Of a DNA stretch of 64,000 nucleotides, positions 15,949 to 24,811 are shown piece after piece. A program made the translations under genes and the position numbers. Positions within the stretch are counted from its first letter, which is position 1, and every line of letters starts with the position of its first letter. This DNA comes from Pseudomonadota bacterium (lineage in GTDB: Bacteria > Desulfobacterota > Binatia > UBA9968), in assembly GCA_021324155.1 (NCBI GenBank), contig JAJPJQ010000021.1, positions 62,001-126,000 on the forward strand, given 5' to 3'. The notes under the pieces are model-generated. The model worked only from the letters and a program-made list of their open reading frames with translations. It was not told where the DNA came from and did no database searches.

Positions 15949-16932
15949 ATGGCAAACACGCGCATCACGATGGGTATCCCCGATCATCCGCGTACGCGCG
16001 CAATCATCGACGGCGACATTAACATCGACGGCTACGACCTCGATCTCACCTACAAATTTGCTTCACCCGGCGAGCGCCACTACCGCTTCGCCCAGGGCGA
16101 GTGGGACGTGGGCGAATATTCTGCCGCCACGTTTATGCGCACGCGCGAGAAGGGTAAAGCATTCCTGGCGCTGCCGATCTTCTTCGAGCGCGGCCCGCGC
16201 CAGAGAAATATTTTTTATCGCGAGGGGAACCTTTCTTCGCCAACCGATTTGAAAGGCAAGAAGATCGGCTGCTTTCGCTACGGCGCGACGGCTGTTGTCT
16301 GGGAGCGCGGCTATCTGCTCGACGAGCACGGCCTCAAGACTACGGATATGAGTTGGTATGTTTCCGGTAAAGAGGTCTTCATTGGCCAGGACCTACCGGT
16401 GAAAGTCGAGCGCCTCGAGCCGCCGACGCCGTTCGGCCAGGAGAAGGCGGTACTATCGCGGCTCGTCAGCGAAGGCGCGCTGCACGCGGCGCTCGTCGCC
16501 GGCGACATGGGTTATTTCGGCATCTTCGGCGGCGGCACGCTGCCGAGAATCATGGGCAAGTTCCCGGGCGTCAAGCCGCTGTTCGACGATACCGAGGACG
16601 CGATCCGCTGGATCAAGCGCACGCGTCTTTATCCGATCATTCACTTGATCGCGATGAAGGAAGAAGCCGCGCAAAAATATCCCGACCTGCCGGCTAAGCT
16701 GGTCGAAGCGTTTCGCGCGGCGAAGCGCGCGGCGCCGAAGTACATGAAGCGCGACGAGATCGACGGCTACGAGAAGGAAGCCGCCGTGGTCGGCGAAGAC
16801 CCTTACGATTGCGTTCTCGGCGACATGGAGAAGCGCACGCTCCAAGCGCTCAACCGCTACCAGATCGAGCAGGGACTCATGCGGAAAGAGCTGGCGCTCG
16901 AGAGCTGCTTCGTCCCCGGCACGTTCAAGTAA
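15949..16932 (+). CDS. 4,5-dihydroxyphthalate decarboxylase-like / ABC binding-protein-fold protein
   Basis: A 327-residue protein whose closest recognisable family is the Pht5-type 4,5-dihydroxyphthalate decarboxylase group, which shares the fold of NitT/TauT solute-binding proteins. DGDINIDGYDLDL near the N-terminus, GEYSAATFMR and LKGKKIGCFRYGATAVVW are typical. There is no signal peptide (MANTRITMGIPDHPRTRA), so it is cytoplasmic as written, which favours an enzyme or repurposed binding protein over a transport receptor. A strong GGGAGG sits 6 bases before the ATG. It converges on the dienelactone hydrolase gene with a 1-base gap. Confidence 0.8.
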   Translation: MANTRITMGIPDHPRTRAIIDGDINIDGYDLDLTYKFASPGERHYRFAQGEWDVGEYSAATFMRTREKGKAFLALPIFFERGPRQRNIFYREGNLSSPTDLKGKKIGCFRYGATAVVWERGYLLDEHGLKTTDMSWYVSGKEVFIGQDLPVKVERLEPPTPFGQEKAVLSRLVSEGALHAALVAGDMGYFGIFGGGTLPRIMGKFPGVKPLFDDTEDAIRWIKRTRLYPIIHLIAMKEEAAQKYPDLPAKLVEAFRAAKRAAPKYMKRDEIDGYEKEAAVVGEDPYDCVLGDMEKRTLQALNRYQIEQGLMRKELALESCFVPGTFK

Positions 16933-16933
16933 T

Positions 16934-17632
16934 CTACGCGAGAGCTTTTTTCAGCCACTTCGTAGTACGCGCGACGGACTGCTCCGCCGCTTTCCGATCG
17001 GCTTCGATCTTTCCCGCCGGGTTATTGAGAAAGGCGTGACCGGCGCCGTCATACATGTGAATCTCGTACTTCTTGCGGTAGCGGTCGAGCGCCGTGCGAA
17101 ACATCTCGATCTCGGCCGCCGTTGTGTTCGCATCCTCGGTGCCGCAGTGGCACTGGAGCGGCGCGCGAATCGTCTTCAATTCTTCGGGATCGGGAAAAAG
17201 GCTCTGATAATAGATCACGCCCGCGGCGAAGCTGCGCGACGTCGCCAGCGCATAAAGCGCGAGGCCGCCGCCCATGCAGAAGCCCAGCACGGCGATTTTT
17301 TTCTGCCCGACGAACGGCAGCTTCCGGAGATACCGGACGCTGTCGACGATCTTTTCGGTCGCGCGCTGGACGTCGAGCGACGTCTTCGCGAAAGCGCACG
17401 ACTCGAGAGTCGAATAGAGCTTGCCGTGAAACAAATCGGGAGAGAGACAGACGAAGCCCTCCTGCGCAAAGCGCCGCGTGACGGCGCGCTGGCCGTTGTC
17501 GACGCCGCGGTAGCCGTGGATCAGGACAATTGCGGGCCGCGGGCCGGAATCGTTCGGGCGGGACAGAAAGCCATCGACGATCTCTTTGCCGCTTCTATAC
17601 GCGGCGTGCATCGATACAATTCGTTCCGCCAT
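16934..17632 (-). CDS. Dienelactone hydrolase family protein
   Basis: Alpha/beta hydrolase of 232 residues with the Cys-Asp-His triad of dienelactone hydrolases: C119 in GFCMGGG, D167 in GTEDANT and H199 in GAGHAF. An oxyanion region LIHGYRGVDN is near residue 38. Such enzymes open lactones in chlorocatechol or aromatic ring-cleavage pathways, though many family members act on other esters. It is monocistronic or first in a run with no close downstream neighbour on the strand, and converges on the dihydroxyphthalate-decarboxylase-like gene. No signal peptide. Confidence 0.9.
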   Translation of the reverse strand: MAERIVSMHAAYRSGKEIVDGFLSRPNDSGPRPAIVLIHGYRGVDNGQRAVTRRFAQEGFVCLSPDLFHGKLYSTLESCAFAKTSLDVQRATEKIVDSVRYLRKLPFVGQKKIAVLGFCMGGGLALYALATSRSFAAGVIYYQSLFPDPEELKTIRAPLQCHCGTEDANTTAAEIEMFRTALDRYRKKYEIHMYDGAGHAFLNNPAGKIEADRKAAEQSVARTTKWLKKALA

Positions 17633-17685
17633 AGTTCGTCGCTCGTGTATAGTGGTTTCAGCCCGCTATAAGATTTTTGTAGCGC

Positions 17686-18444
17686 TCAGCGGCGCCTAGC
17701 CAGCAGCTTAAGCTGGTACCGCCATTCGGACATGAAGCGCGTCGAAGATTCGGTCTGCCGGCCGGTGCTGCGCTCGGCGCGGCGGCGGTACTCGAAGATG
17801 TCTGCCTCGGAGATCGGCTTCGGCTGGCCGATGGCGTAAGCCATCGCGTTGACCCGCGCGAGCTCGTAGAGGTGGAGGCTCGTCGCCGTCGCCTCTTCGA
17901 CGCTCCCGCCGGCGACGGTCATGCCGTGGCCCGCGAGCAGGCAGGCTTGCTTCTCGCCCATCGTCTTCATGAAATCGTCCGCGAGCTCTTGATTGATGAT
18001 CGTCACGCTACGCGGATAAACTGGAATGCCTTCGACGGCGAGCTTCATGCCCGCCGGGCTATACGCGGCGTAGATCGGCAGGAGCGGCTTCTCGCACGCG
18101 GTGAGCGCGACGATCCAATCGGGATGCGTGTGGATCACGCTCCTCACCTCCGGGCGCTTCTTATAAATCGCGAGATGCATCGCGCTCTCGTTCGGCGCGT
18201 CGAGCCCGCGCCCTTTCTCCAGAACGCGGCCATCGAGGTCGACCGTGATGATGTCGCGCTCGGTCGCGAATTCGACGGCTTCCTCGTTGACGCCTTTGCC
18301 CTTGATGAGTACGCGGTCTGTGCCTGGGATGCGCGCGCTCACGTGACCGAGAGCACCGCGGACGAGCCCTTGGTTGCCAACGATTCGGCATGACATCGCA
18401 ACCGTCTTTCTGAGGTCGGCAATGGTTCGGGAACGATTGGCCAT
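17686..18444 (-). CDS. Class II aldolase/adducin family protein
   Basis: Zinc-dependent aldolase fold of 252 residues. The metal ligands are H105 and H107 in HTHPDW and H173 in AGHGMTV, and a catalytic Glu lies at E86 in PNESAMH. This matches L-fuculose-phosphate aldolase/ribulose-phosphate epimerase relatives, including those that decarboxylate or cleave hydroxylated acids. Its gene lies 115 bases downstream of the NRPS gene on the minus strand, so the two could be linked, but no shared pathway is evident. The C-terminal 40 residues are basic and poorly conserved. Confidence 0.87.
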   Translation of the reverse strand: MANRSRTIADLRKTVAMSCRIVGNQGLVRGALGHVSARIPGTDRVLIKGKGVNEEAVEFATERDIITVDLDGRVLEKGRGLDAPNESAMHLAIYKKRPEVRSVIHTHPDWIVALTACEKPLLPIYAAYSPAGMKLAVEGIPVYPRSVTIINQELADDFMKTMGEKQACLLAGHGMTVAGGSVEEATATSLHLYELARVNAMAYAIGQPKPISEADIFEYRRRAERSTGRQTESSTRFMSEWRYQLKLLARRR

Positions 18445-18559
18445 TTTTCAAGCTGATGGAAACCGAATCATTGGCGATTATATCCACGAAAGCGCGAAGC
18501 GCAAGCGGTCCGCCGCGGCGGGCAAAACACCGGAGGTGAGAATGGAGAGAAGCGAAAGG

Positions 18560-21346
18560 CTACAGCTCGCCGAAGATCGCAGTGATCAGAGTCTGCACGA
18601 AACGTGGAATGGGCCTGATAAGCCAGGGTAGTCGAGAGTCGAGCGGCCGGCCGTGGACGCTTGAAACGTTCTCTAACGACGGTTGCCGGACGTTCGACGG
18701 CGCACGGCTCCTTTCCAGCGCGATACGCAATTGACCGGCGAGGGAGCTCACGTAAGGCTCCACCATGAAATCTTCGTGCACGCCGTCGACCACGTAAATT
18801 TCGACGCCGCCTTGCGCCAGACATCTCCAGCCGTTATCGGCGTGCGCTCGGAATAGCGGCTGCGCGCGGGTACGAAACAACATGATACGACCGCTGTAAG
18901 GACCGGGACGATAATCCAACAGCGCCCGATAATGCGCCGCGATGACGCGGCGGTATCGCTCCGGGAATTCGTCGGGCATCGCGACTTCGTCTTCGATGTT
19001 TGCCGGCAAGGCTTCGAATCCAAACGGGCACGCGATCTTGTTGAACACGACCTTGCAAACATTTTTGACTTTCATTTGCACGTCGGCTACGACCTGCCGG
19101 CGGTCGCGACGAAAAACGAAATCGTTCATCCAGAACGGCAGGTTGTGGATGAAGCCGGGGAAATCGAAGCGACGCTGGTTCGGCGCTTCGGTGTCGAGAA
19201 TCGCGAGGATTCCTAACTTTTGTCCGGCCGCTTCGAGCTGCCGCGCGATCTCGAAAGCGACGACGCCTCCGAACGAATAGCCGCCGATGAAGTATGGACC
19301 GTTGGGCTGGGCGGCGCGTATGGCATCGACATAATAGCGCGCCATTTCTTCGATCGACCCGCACGGGCTCTCGTCGTTTTTGATTCCGCGCGCCTGCAAG
19401 CCGAAAAGCGGCTGATCCTTTCCGAGGTGCTGCGCCAGATATGAAAGGCCCAGCACCATGCCGCCGATTCCCGGGACGAAATACAGCGGCGCGAGGCGGC
19501 CGTTCGGCTGCACCGCTACAATCGTATCGTCGTGCGGCTCCATATCGAGACGATGGATGGCCCGCGCGAGCTTCTCGATCGTATTTTCTTCCATGAGCAG
19601 CGCGGGCGGAATGTGCCGGCCGCGCACTTCTTCGATCTTGGCCGTCAACACGACCGCCTTGAGCGAATCTCCGCCGATCTCAAAAAAATTGTCCGTCGCG
19701 CCGATTGGCCGGACGTTCAGGAGCTGCTCCCAAATGCCGGCCAATTGGATCTCGAGCGTTTCCGAAGGAGCCCTGAACGACCGCTCGCCTGCGACGACGC
19801 GCTCGACCGGCGCGGGGAGCGCGTCACGATCGACTTTGCCGTTGACGGTGAGCGGGAACTCCGGCAGCGTAACGAATGCGGCAGGAACCATGTATGGCGG
19901 CAGCCGTTCCAGCAAAAAGCCGCGCAGTTCACCGGCGTCCGGCCTAAGTTTGTCCCGAGCGACGACGTAGCCGACCAGCTGCCTATCGCCCCCGTGCTCG
20001 CGGGCGAGAACGGCGCAGTCGCGCACCGTCGGATGGCGCGCGAGAGCGACTTCGATCTCGCCCAGCTCGATGCGATAGCCGCGGATCTTCACCTGGTGAT
20101 CCGTGCGGCCGAGATATTCGAGATTACCGTCTGACAGAGCGCGCGCGAGGTCGCCGGTCTTATAGAGACGCGACTCGACGCGTTCGATGTTGACGGAGAG
20201 AAATTTCGCCGCCGTCGTCTCCGGCTGGTTGAGATAACCGCGCGCGACGCCCACGCCGCCGATGTAAATTTCTCCGATCGAACCATGCGCGACCGATCGC
20301 AGATCGGCGTCGAGGACATGCATCTGCATATGATCGATGGCGACGCCGATCGGTACGGAGCCCGCAGCGACTCTGTCATGCGCTTCGTAGATACAGCAGC
20401 CGACGACGGTCTCGGTCGGACCGTACTCGTTGATCAACCGGGTGGCCGGCGCATGACGGCGCCACCTCTCGATGTGCTCCCAGCGAAGCATCTCCCCGCC
20501 GATAACGAGGACGCGAACGCGTCCGGCCAGCTCGTTTTCCGGCAGCATGTGAGCTAGCGCCTCCAGGTGCGTCGGGGTTATTTTTACGACGGTGAAATCT
20601 TTTTGCGAGCGCAGCGCGGCGGCGAGTTCGTCCAATCCCAGCCCCTCGGGCAGCAGCATGACCCGCTGCCCAACGATCAAAGGCCCGAACAGCGTCGTTA
20701 TCGTCAGATCGAAGCCGATGGGCGAATGGACCAGCGAGCCGGAGCCTTCCCACATGCGATAGAATTTGCTGGCCCACGATAAATAATTGACGAGCCCGAG
20801 GTGATGAATCATCACGCCTTTCGGTTTTCCCGTCGAGCCGGATGTGTAAATCACATACGCAAGATTCTCCTGCTCGACGCCGCTGTCGATGCGCTCGGTG
20901 CTCTGCTTCGCGATTTCCGGCCATTGCTCATCAACGGCGACGATCTCGGCGGGCGTCGAGATTTTCTCGCGGAGGCGCTGTTGTGTCAGGACGACCGGCG
21001 CCTTTGCGTCATCCATCATATAAGTAAGGCGATCGGGCGGATATGAGGCGTCCAGCGGAAGATACGCGCCGCCGGCCTTGAGAATGCCAAGCAGCGCGAC
21101 CATCATCTCCGGCGCGCGCTCCATACAAATGCCGACGAGCGTCTCGGGACCTACGCCGCTCGCGCGAAGAAAATGCGCGACCTGATTGCCACGCTGGTCA
21201 AGCTCGCGATAGGTGAGCCGCTGGTTGCGGTAGACGACGGCTTCGGCTTCGGGCGTCCGTTCAGCCTGTTGCTCGAACAGCTCGTGAAAGCAGCGGCCGG
21301 GGAGAGCGCGCGAATCGATCAACGAAGTAATAGTCTGGTTCACCAC
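18560..21346 (-). CDS. Single-module NRPS: adenylation (Asn-like code)-carrier-thioesterase
   Basis: A 928-residue megasynthase lacking a condensation domain. Adenylation spans about 15-510: A3 YTSGSTGKPKG at 167, A5 NEYGPTET at 306, A7 YKTGDLAR, A8 GRTDHQVKIRGYRIELGEIE and A10 NGKVDRDAL. Aligned by eye on GrsA, the ten specificity residues are D213 L214 T217 K255 V281 G283 E307 V315 G316 K504, close to published Asn codes. The carrier domain holds S561 in FEIGGDSLKAV, the phosphopantetheine site. The thioesterase has GYSFGG with S691, D718 and a late GVHEDFM His. The start is GTG (two in tandem) with a weak ribosome site. No partner module, MbtH or phosphopantetheinyl transferase is in view. 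Confidence 0.92.
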   Translation of the reverse strand: MVNQTITSLIDSRALPGRCFHELFEQQAERTPEAEAVVYRNQRLTYRELDQRGNQVAHFLRASGVGPETLVGICMERAPEMMVALLGILKAGGAYLPLDASYPPDRLTYMMDDAKAPVVLTQQRLREKISTPAEIVAVDEQWPEIAKQSTERIDSGVEQENLAYVIYTSGSTGKPKGVMIHHLGLVNYLSWASKFYRMWEGSGSLVHSPIGFDLTITTLFGPLIVGQRVMLLPEGLGLDELAAALRSQKDFTVVKITPTHLEALAHMLPENELAGRVRVLVIGGEMLRWEHIERWRRHAPATRLINEYGPTETVVGCCIYEAHDRVAAGSVPIGVAIDHMQMHVLDADLRSVAHGSIGEIYIGGVGVARGYLNQPETTAAKFLSVNIERVESRLYKTGDLARALSDGNLEYLGRTDHQVKIRGYRIELGEIEVALARHPTVRDCAVLAREHGGDRQLVGYVVARDKLRPDAGELRGFLLERLPPYMVPAAFVTLPEFPLTVNGKVDRDALPAPVERVVAGERSFRAPSETLEIQLAGIWEQLLNVRPIGATDNFFEIGGDSLKAVVLTAKIEEVRGRHIPPALLMEENTIEKLARAIHRLDMEPHDDTIVAVQPNGRLAPLYFVPGIGGMVLGLSYLAQHLGKDQPLFGLQARGIKNDESPCGSIEEMARYYVDAIRAAQPNGPYFIGGYSFGGVVAFEIARQLEAAGQKLGILAILDTEAPNQRRFDFPGFIHNLPFWMNDFVFRRDRRQVVADVQMKVKNVCKVVFNKIACPFGFEALPANIEDEVAMPDEFPERYRRVIAAHYRALLDYRPGPYSGRIMLFRTRAQPLFRAHADNGWRCLAQGGVEIYVVDGVHEDFMVEPYVSSLAGQLRIALERSRAPSNVRQPSLENVSSVHGRPLDSRLPWLIRPIPRFVQTLITAIFGEL

Positions 21347-21554
21347 GGAGAAAGTCTTCTAGGTTCGCTGTTGTGCTCCCTTTTTTACATGGTTAAGAAT
21401 AAGGCCCAGCCTCCCTGCCAACAATGGTGTAAAAACCTCGATCGGAGGAGAAAAAACCTTCGATGGAATAAGGCGATTACCTGAAGTGAAAGAAAGAAAG
21501 GACGGAGAAATACGGAGCGGCTTCGGGTATATGAGAGGACGAACGAAAAGGAGC

Positions 21555-23759
21555 TTATTTGGCCGAGGCCTTAAAAGCCCGCCAGACGCGCTCGGGCGTG
21601 AGAGGCAAATCGCGCATGCGGACGCCGTAGCCGCGCGCGACCGCACTCGTGATCGCCGGGGCCACGGCGACGAGCCCGCCCTCGCCCATGCCGCGCGCGC
21701 CGTGCGGTCCCGGACCATCCTCGTTCTCCACGAGGACGGTCTCGAAGACGGCGGGCACGTCGCGAAAGCGCGGCACGCGGTAATCGATCAGTCCGGCGTT
21801 GACGAGCTGGCCGTCTTCGTAAATCATCTGCTCGAAAAGCGTGTGGCCGATGCCCATCATCGAGGCGCCCTCTTCCTGGCCGACGCAGCCCTCGGGGTTG
21901 ATCGCTTTGCCGACGTCGGCGACGGAAACATAGCGCGTCAGCGCAATCTCTCCGGTATCCTTATCGACGGAGACTTCCGCGCTGCCCATGCCGATCTCCC
22001 AGAAAACCGGCAACGAGCCGGTGATCTCAGGCCCGACGTCGCCGTGCCCGATCAACTCGCCGCCGCCTCCGAAGCGCCACTGGAGCGCCTCTTTGAAGCT
22101 GAGGCGCATCTCGCCCGCGATCATCGCGCCGTCGAGAAGCTGTATCTGTCCGGGTTTGACGCGCAGCGCCTCGGCGCCGATCTTTAATAGCTGCTGCTTC
22201 AAATCGCGCGCGGCGCGCTGGATCGCTGTCCCCATCAACGTGGTCGAGCGGCTCGACCCCGTCGAGGCGTCGTAGGGCGTGACTTTGGTGTCCGCGCCGC
22301 CGACTTGGATCGCGTCGATCGGCATGTGCAGCTCTTCCGCGATGATCTGCGACAGCACCGTGCGCACGCCCTGTCCCATCTCGGTGCTGCCCGCGTACGC
22401 CGTGAGCGTCCCGTCGGCGAGCATCCGCACCATCGCGACCGACACCGGCGTCGCCCCGGCGTTCGTCGCGCCGCACGCCAAGCCCATCGCGGCGCCTTTT
22501 TTCTTCGACCGCCGCCGCCATTCGCTCGAGCGCACGAGCGTTTTCAGACTCGACGGCAGGTCGGCGTCCATGCCGCGGAGCTTCGCGCGAAGCTCCTCGC
22601 CCTTTTTGAGAAAATTCTTGAGCCTCAGCTCCGCCGGGTCGATGCCCAGCCGCTCCGCGATCATGTCGAGATGCGATTCCGAGGCGAAGATCACCTGCGG
22701 CGCGCCGATCGCGCGAAAAGAGCCAGCCGAGCTCTTGTTGGTGTAAACCGCGGAGGCGTCGGTCCGGATGTGCGGAATACGATACGGCCCGAGCACGCGC
22801 GTCGCCGCGCGCGCCGCCACCTGCGGGCCGTTGTCGGCGTAGCCGCCGGTATCGAGATATATCTCCGCCTCGCGCGCGACGATCGTCCCATCGCGCTTGA
22901 CGCCGGTCTTAAGCCGCACGCGCGCGCCGTGGCGCCGCACCGTGACCATCGAGTCGGCGACGGAATTGACGATCCTCACCGGGCGCTTCGCCTTGCGCGC
23001 GAGCGCGACGACGAGCGGCTCGAACTTCGTGTACGATTTACTGCCGAAGCCGCCGCCGAGAAACGGGATGACCATGCGTACTTGCGTCTGCCGCAGGCCG
23101 AATATTTTCGCGATGTCGCCGCGCACCTGGAACGGATGCTGCGCCGATGAATGGACCGTGACGCCCTCCTCAGTCCACTGTGCGATGACCGAATGCGGCT
23201 CGAGCGCATAGTGATAGACCATCGGGAACGTAAACGTGTCTTCGACGATCTCCTCCGACTCGGCGAAACCCTGTCGGACGTCGCCTTTCTCGACACGCTC
23301 GTGGCCGCAGATGTTTCCCGGCGCGTCGTCATGAATGAGCGGCGCGCCGCCGGCGATCGCGGCGTCGATGCCGGAGGCGGCCGGCAGCTCTTCGTAGTCG
23401 ACGTGAATGAGCGCAAGCGCTTCTTCCGCCGTGCGGATGTCCTCGGCGGCGACGGCCGCGACCGGCTCCCCGATGTAGCGCGCCTTGTCGAGCGCGATCA
23501 CCGGGCGGCCGCTGTAGATCGGCTGTGTGTCGGAAATATCTTTCGCGGTAAGCACCGCGACGACGCCGGGCAGCGCCTCGGCCTTCGATGCGTCGATGCC
23601 GCGGATACGCGCGTGCGGGAGCGGGCTGCGGAGGATTTTTCCGTGCAGCATTCCCGGCACGTTCAAGTCGCCGGTGAATTTCGCCTTGCCGGTGACCTTA
23701 TCGATACCGTCGACCCGAGCGACGCTGTGCCCGACATATTTGAATTCTTTCTGCGGCAT
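21555..23759 (-). CDS. Xanthine dehydrogenase-family molybdopterin-binding subunit, solitary
   Basis: Large catalytic subunit of a molybdenum hydroxylase (xanthine/aldehyde/CO dehydrogenase family), 734 residues. The N-terminal a/b-hammerhead domain is marked by VARVDGIDKVTGKAKFTGDL and GEPVAAVAAED, and the Mo-cofactor domain by FLGGGFGSKSY, SAGSFRAIGAPQ, GSTEMGQGVRT and a C-terminal GARGMGEGGLV, whose Glu is the expected base. Unlike the copy near 44 kb, no FAD or iron-sulfur subunit gene is adjacent. It would need to borrow these or have another electron path. The NRPS gene follows 208 bases downstream. Confidence 0.9.
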   Translation of the reverse strand: MPQKEFKYVGHSVARVDGIDKVTGKAKFTGDLNVPGMLHGKILRSPLPHARIRGIDASKAEALPGVVAVLTAKDISDTQPIYSGRPVIALDKARYIGEPVAAVAAEDIRTAEEALALIHVDYEELPAASGIDAAIAGGAPLIHDDAPGNICGHERVEKGDVRQGFAESEEIVEDTFTFPMVYHYALEPHSVIAQWTEEGVTVHSSAQHPFQVRGDIAKIFGLRQTQVRMVIPFLGGGFGSKSYTKFEPLVVALARKAKRPVRIVNSVADSMVTVRRHGARVRLKTGVKRDGTIVAREAEIYLDTGGYADNGPQVAARAATRVLGPYRIPHIRTDASAVYTNKSSAGSFRAIGAPQVIFASESHLDMIAERLGIDPAELRLKNFLKKGEELRAKLRGMDADLPSSLKTLVRSSEWRRRSKKKGAAMGLACGATNAGATPVSVAMVRMLADGTLTAYAGSTEMGQGVRTVLSQIIAEELHMPIDAIQVGGADTKVTPYDASTGSSRSTTLMGTAIQRAARDLKQQLLKIGAEALRVKPGQIQLLDGAMIAGEMRLSFKEALQWRFGGGGELIGHGDVGPEITGSLPVFWEIGMGSAEVSVDKDTGEIALTRYVSVADVGKAINPEGCVGQEEGASMMGIGHTLFEQMIYEDGQLVNAGLIDYRVPRFRDVPAVFETVLVENEDGPGPHGARGMGEGGLVAVAPAITSAVARGYGVRMRDLPLTPERVWRAFKASAK

Positions 23760-23884
23760 GGGAGCAAACTAACAAAGCGAGACGGGAGGCGCAAACGAAG
23801 ATGTTCGCGTGCGGCCGGACAGGGATTCGGCCGAAAGAGATTATTGTCGGCACTCTGAGCAGTTCAGCAGAGCGTTAAGGCCCC

Positions 23885-24064
23885 TTACCAGTCGCGCGGC
23901 TGCGGACCCGGAACGATTCCGGCGAGATCCGGATCTTCGCCGTCCTCGGCCGGTGGGCGATTGGCCTTTTCTTCCTTGCGCTGCTGGCGGCGAAGGGCCT
24001 TTTCTTTCTGGCGGTTTTGCCGCTGGAGCTCTTTCTGCCGCTTTTTAAACGTTTCACTGGCCAT
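23885..24064 (-). CDS. Small highly charged helical protein, function unknown
   Basis: A 59-residue protein beginning MASETFKKRQKELQRQNRQK, followed by an almost unbroken run of Lys, Arg, Gln and Glu to about residue 38 and a Pro/Asp-rich tail ending QPRDW. The first part should be one long charged helix. I chose the ATG at 24064 because this opening recurs in small hypothetical proteins of several proteobacterial groups (from memory, not searched). There is no recognisable Shine-Dalgarno. A role in RNA or ribosome binding is possible but unsupported. Confidence 0.6.
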   Translation of the reverse strand: MASETFKKRQKELQRQNRQKEKALRRQQRKEEKANRPPAEDGEDPDLAGIVPGPQPRDW

Positions 24065-24157
24065 AAGATTTATACATAACACTTGGCCGCGCCTCATGCG
24101 AGTCAAATAAAAGGCGCGTTTCGGCTGGGGCCGGACCTTTTGTGCTTCGATTGATAT

Positions 24158-24643
24158 CTACTTGCCGGGCGTAAGCTGCCCGCGGATCTCACCGCCTTTG
24201 TTCGCCGCGCTGTGCACGTTGACGTAAAGGTTACCAGCCTGGAAATCCTTGTACTGCTCGTCGGTAAGCTTCGCTCCCGGCGGTACCGACCATGTGTCGC
24301 CGTTCTTCGTTAGTGGGATGATTACCGGACCGGTCTTATCTGCAGGGCCGTCGTGAATATGCGCCACGGTTCCGTCCACACCTTTGGTTGTGACACTGCC
24401 GCTGACGGATTTATCCTGTCCCACGGTGATCGTGCCGCTGCCGGTTGCTTTTGTCTGCACGGGCGGCACTTGCTTGTCGCCGGACAGCGTGACCTTGACC
24501 ACCTGTCCTTTAGCTTCCGATCGCGCCGCCTCGGCCCGGCGCCCTTCGCCGCCACCTCCGTTCGACGCACTGCAGCCGAAGGCCACTAGCGCGAGGACAA
24601 GACTGCACGCCAGGTAAGGTTTAAGGCTGACTGGATGTTCCAT
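24158..24643 (-). CDS. CHRD-domain lipoprotein
   Basis: A 161-residue exported protein. A lipoprotein-type signal ends at C24 (VAFGC), then a Gly/Glu linker, then a CHRD domain starting KVTLSGDKQVPPV with AHIHDGPADKTGPVI and NLYVNVHSAANKGGEIRGQL, the hallmark His-containing strands. CHRD domains occur in extracellular or periplasmic proteins of largely unknown function. The ATG at 24643 is preferred over 24658 because AAGGAGG stands 5 bases before it. A promoter with a palindrome lies about 60 bases upstream. It stands alone between the charged small gene and ubiD. Confidence 0.88.
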   Translation of the reverse strand: MEHPVSLKPYLACSLVLALVAFGCSASNGGGGEGRRAEAARSEAKGQVVKVTLSGDKQVPPVQTKATGSGTITVGQDKSVSGSVTTKGVDGTVAHIHDGPADKTGPVIIPLTKNGDTWSVPPGAKLTDEQYKDFQAGNLYVNVHSAANKGGEIRGQLTPGK

Positions 24644-24698
24644 AAGCTCCTCCTTCATGGGTTAAAGGTTAAAAGGTGAATAGATAACCGCGCAATAC

Positions 24699-24727
24699 CT
24701 AATAAGGAGAAACCCGCGGGTTGTCCA
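24699..24727 (-). promoter_or_regulatory. Candidate sigma70 promoter of the CHRD lipoprotein gene, with palindromic spacer
   Basis: On the minus strand TGGACA and TATTAG are separated by 17 bases, 5/6 and 4/6 matches to the -35 and -10 consensus. The 12-bp perfect palindrome AACCCGCGGGTT (24711-24722) begins inside the -35 box and runs through the spacer, a common place for a repressor site. Transcription would start about 50 bases before the CHRD ATG. Confidence 0.4.
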
Positions 24728-24753
24728 GATGGGGCAAGTCGGTAGAGACAGAC

Positions 24754-24791
24754 AAAAAAAGGCCCGGTCGCCTCTCAGGCGCCGGGCCTTT
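24754..24791 (-). terminator. Rho-independent terminator of the ubiD-like gene
   Basis: On the minus strand the stem AAAGGCCCGG/CCGGGCCTTT, with an inner CGCC/GGCG extension and a 5-base loop, is followed by TTTTTTTGTC. It starts about 20 bases after the stop codon at 24812. This is a strong intrinsic terminator separating ubiD from the CHRD gene. Confidence 0.9.
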
Positions 24792-24811
24792 GAATGGAAA
24801 CGCCGCGCGGC

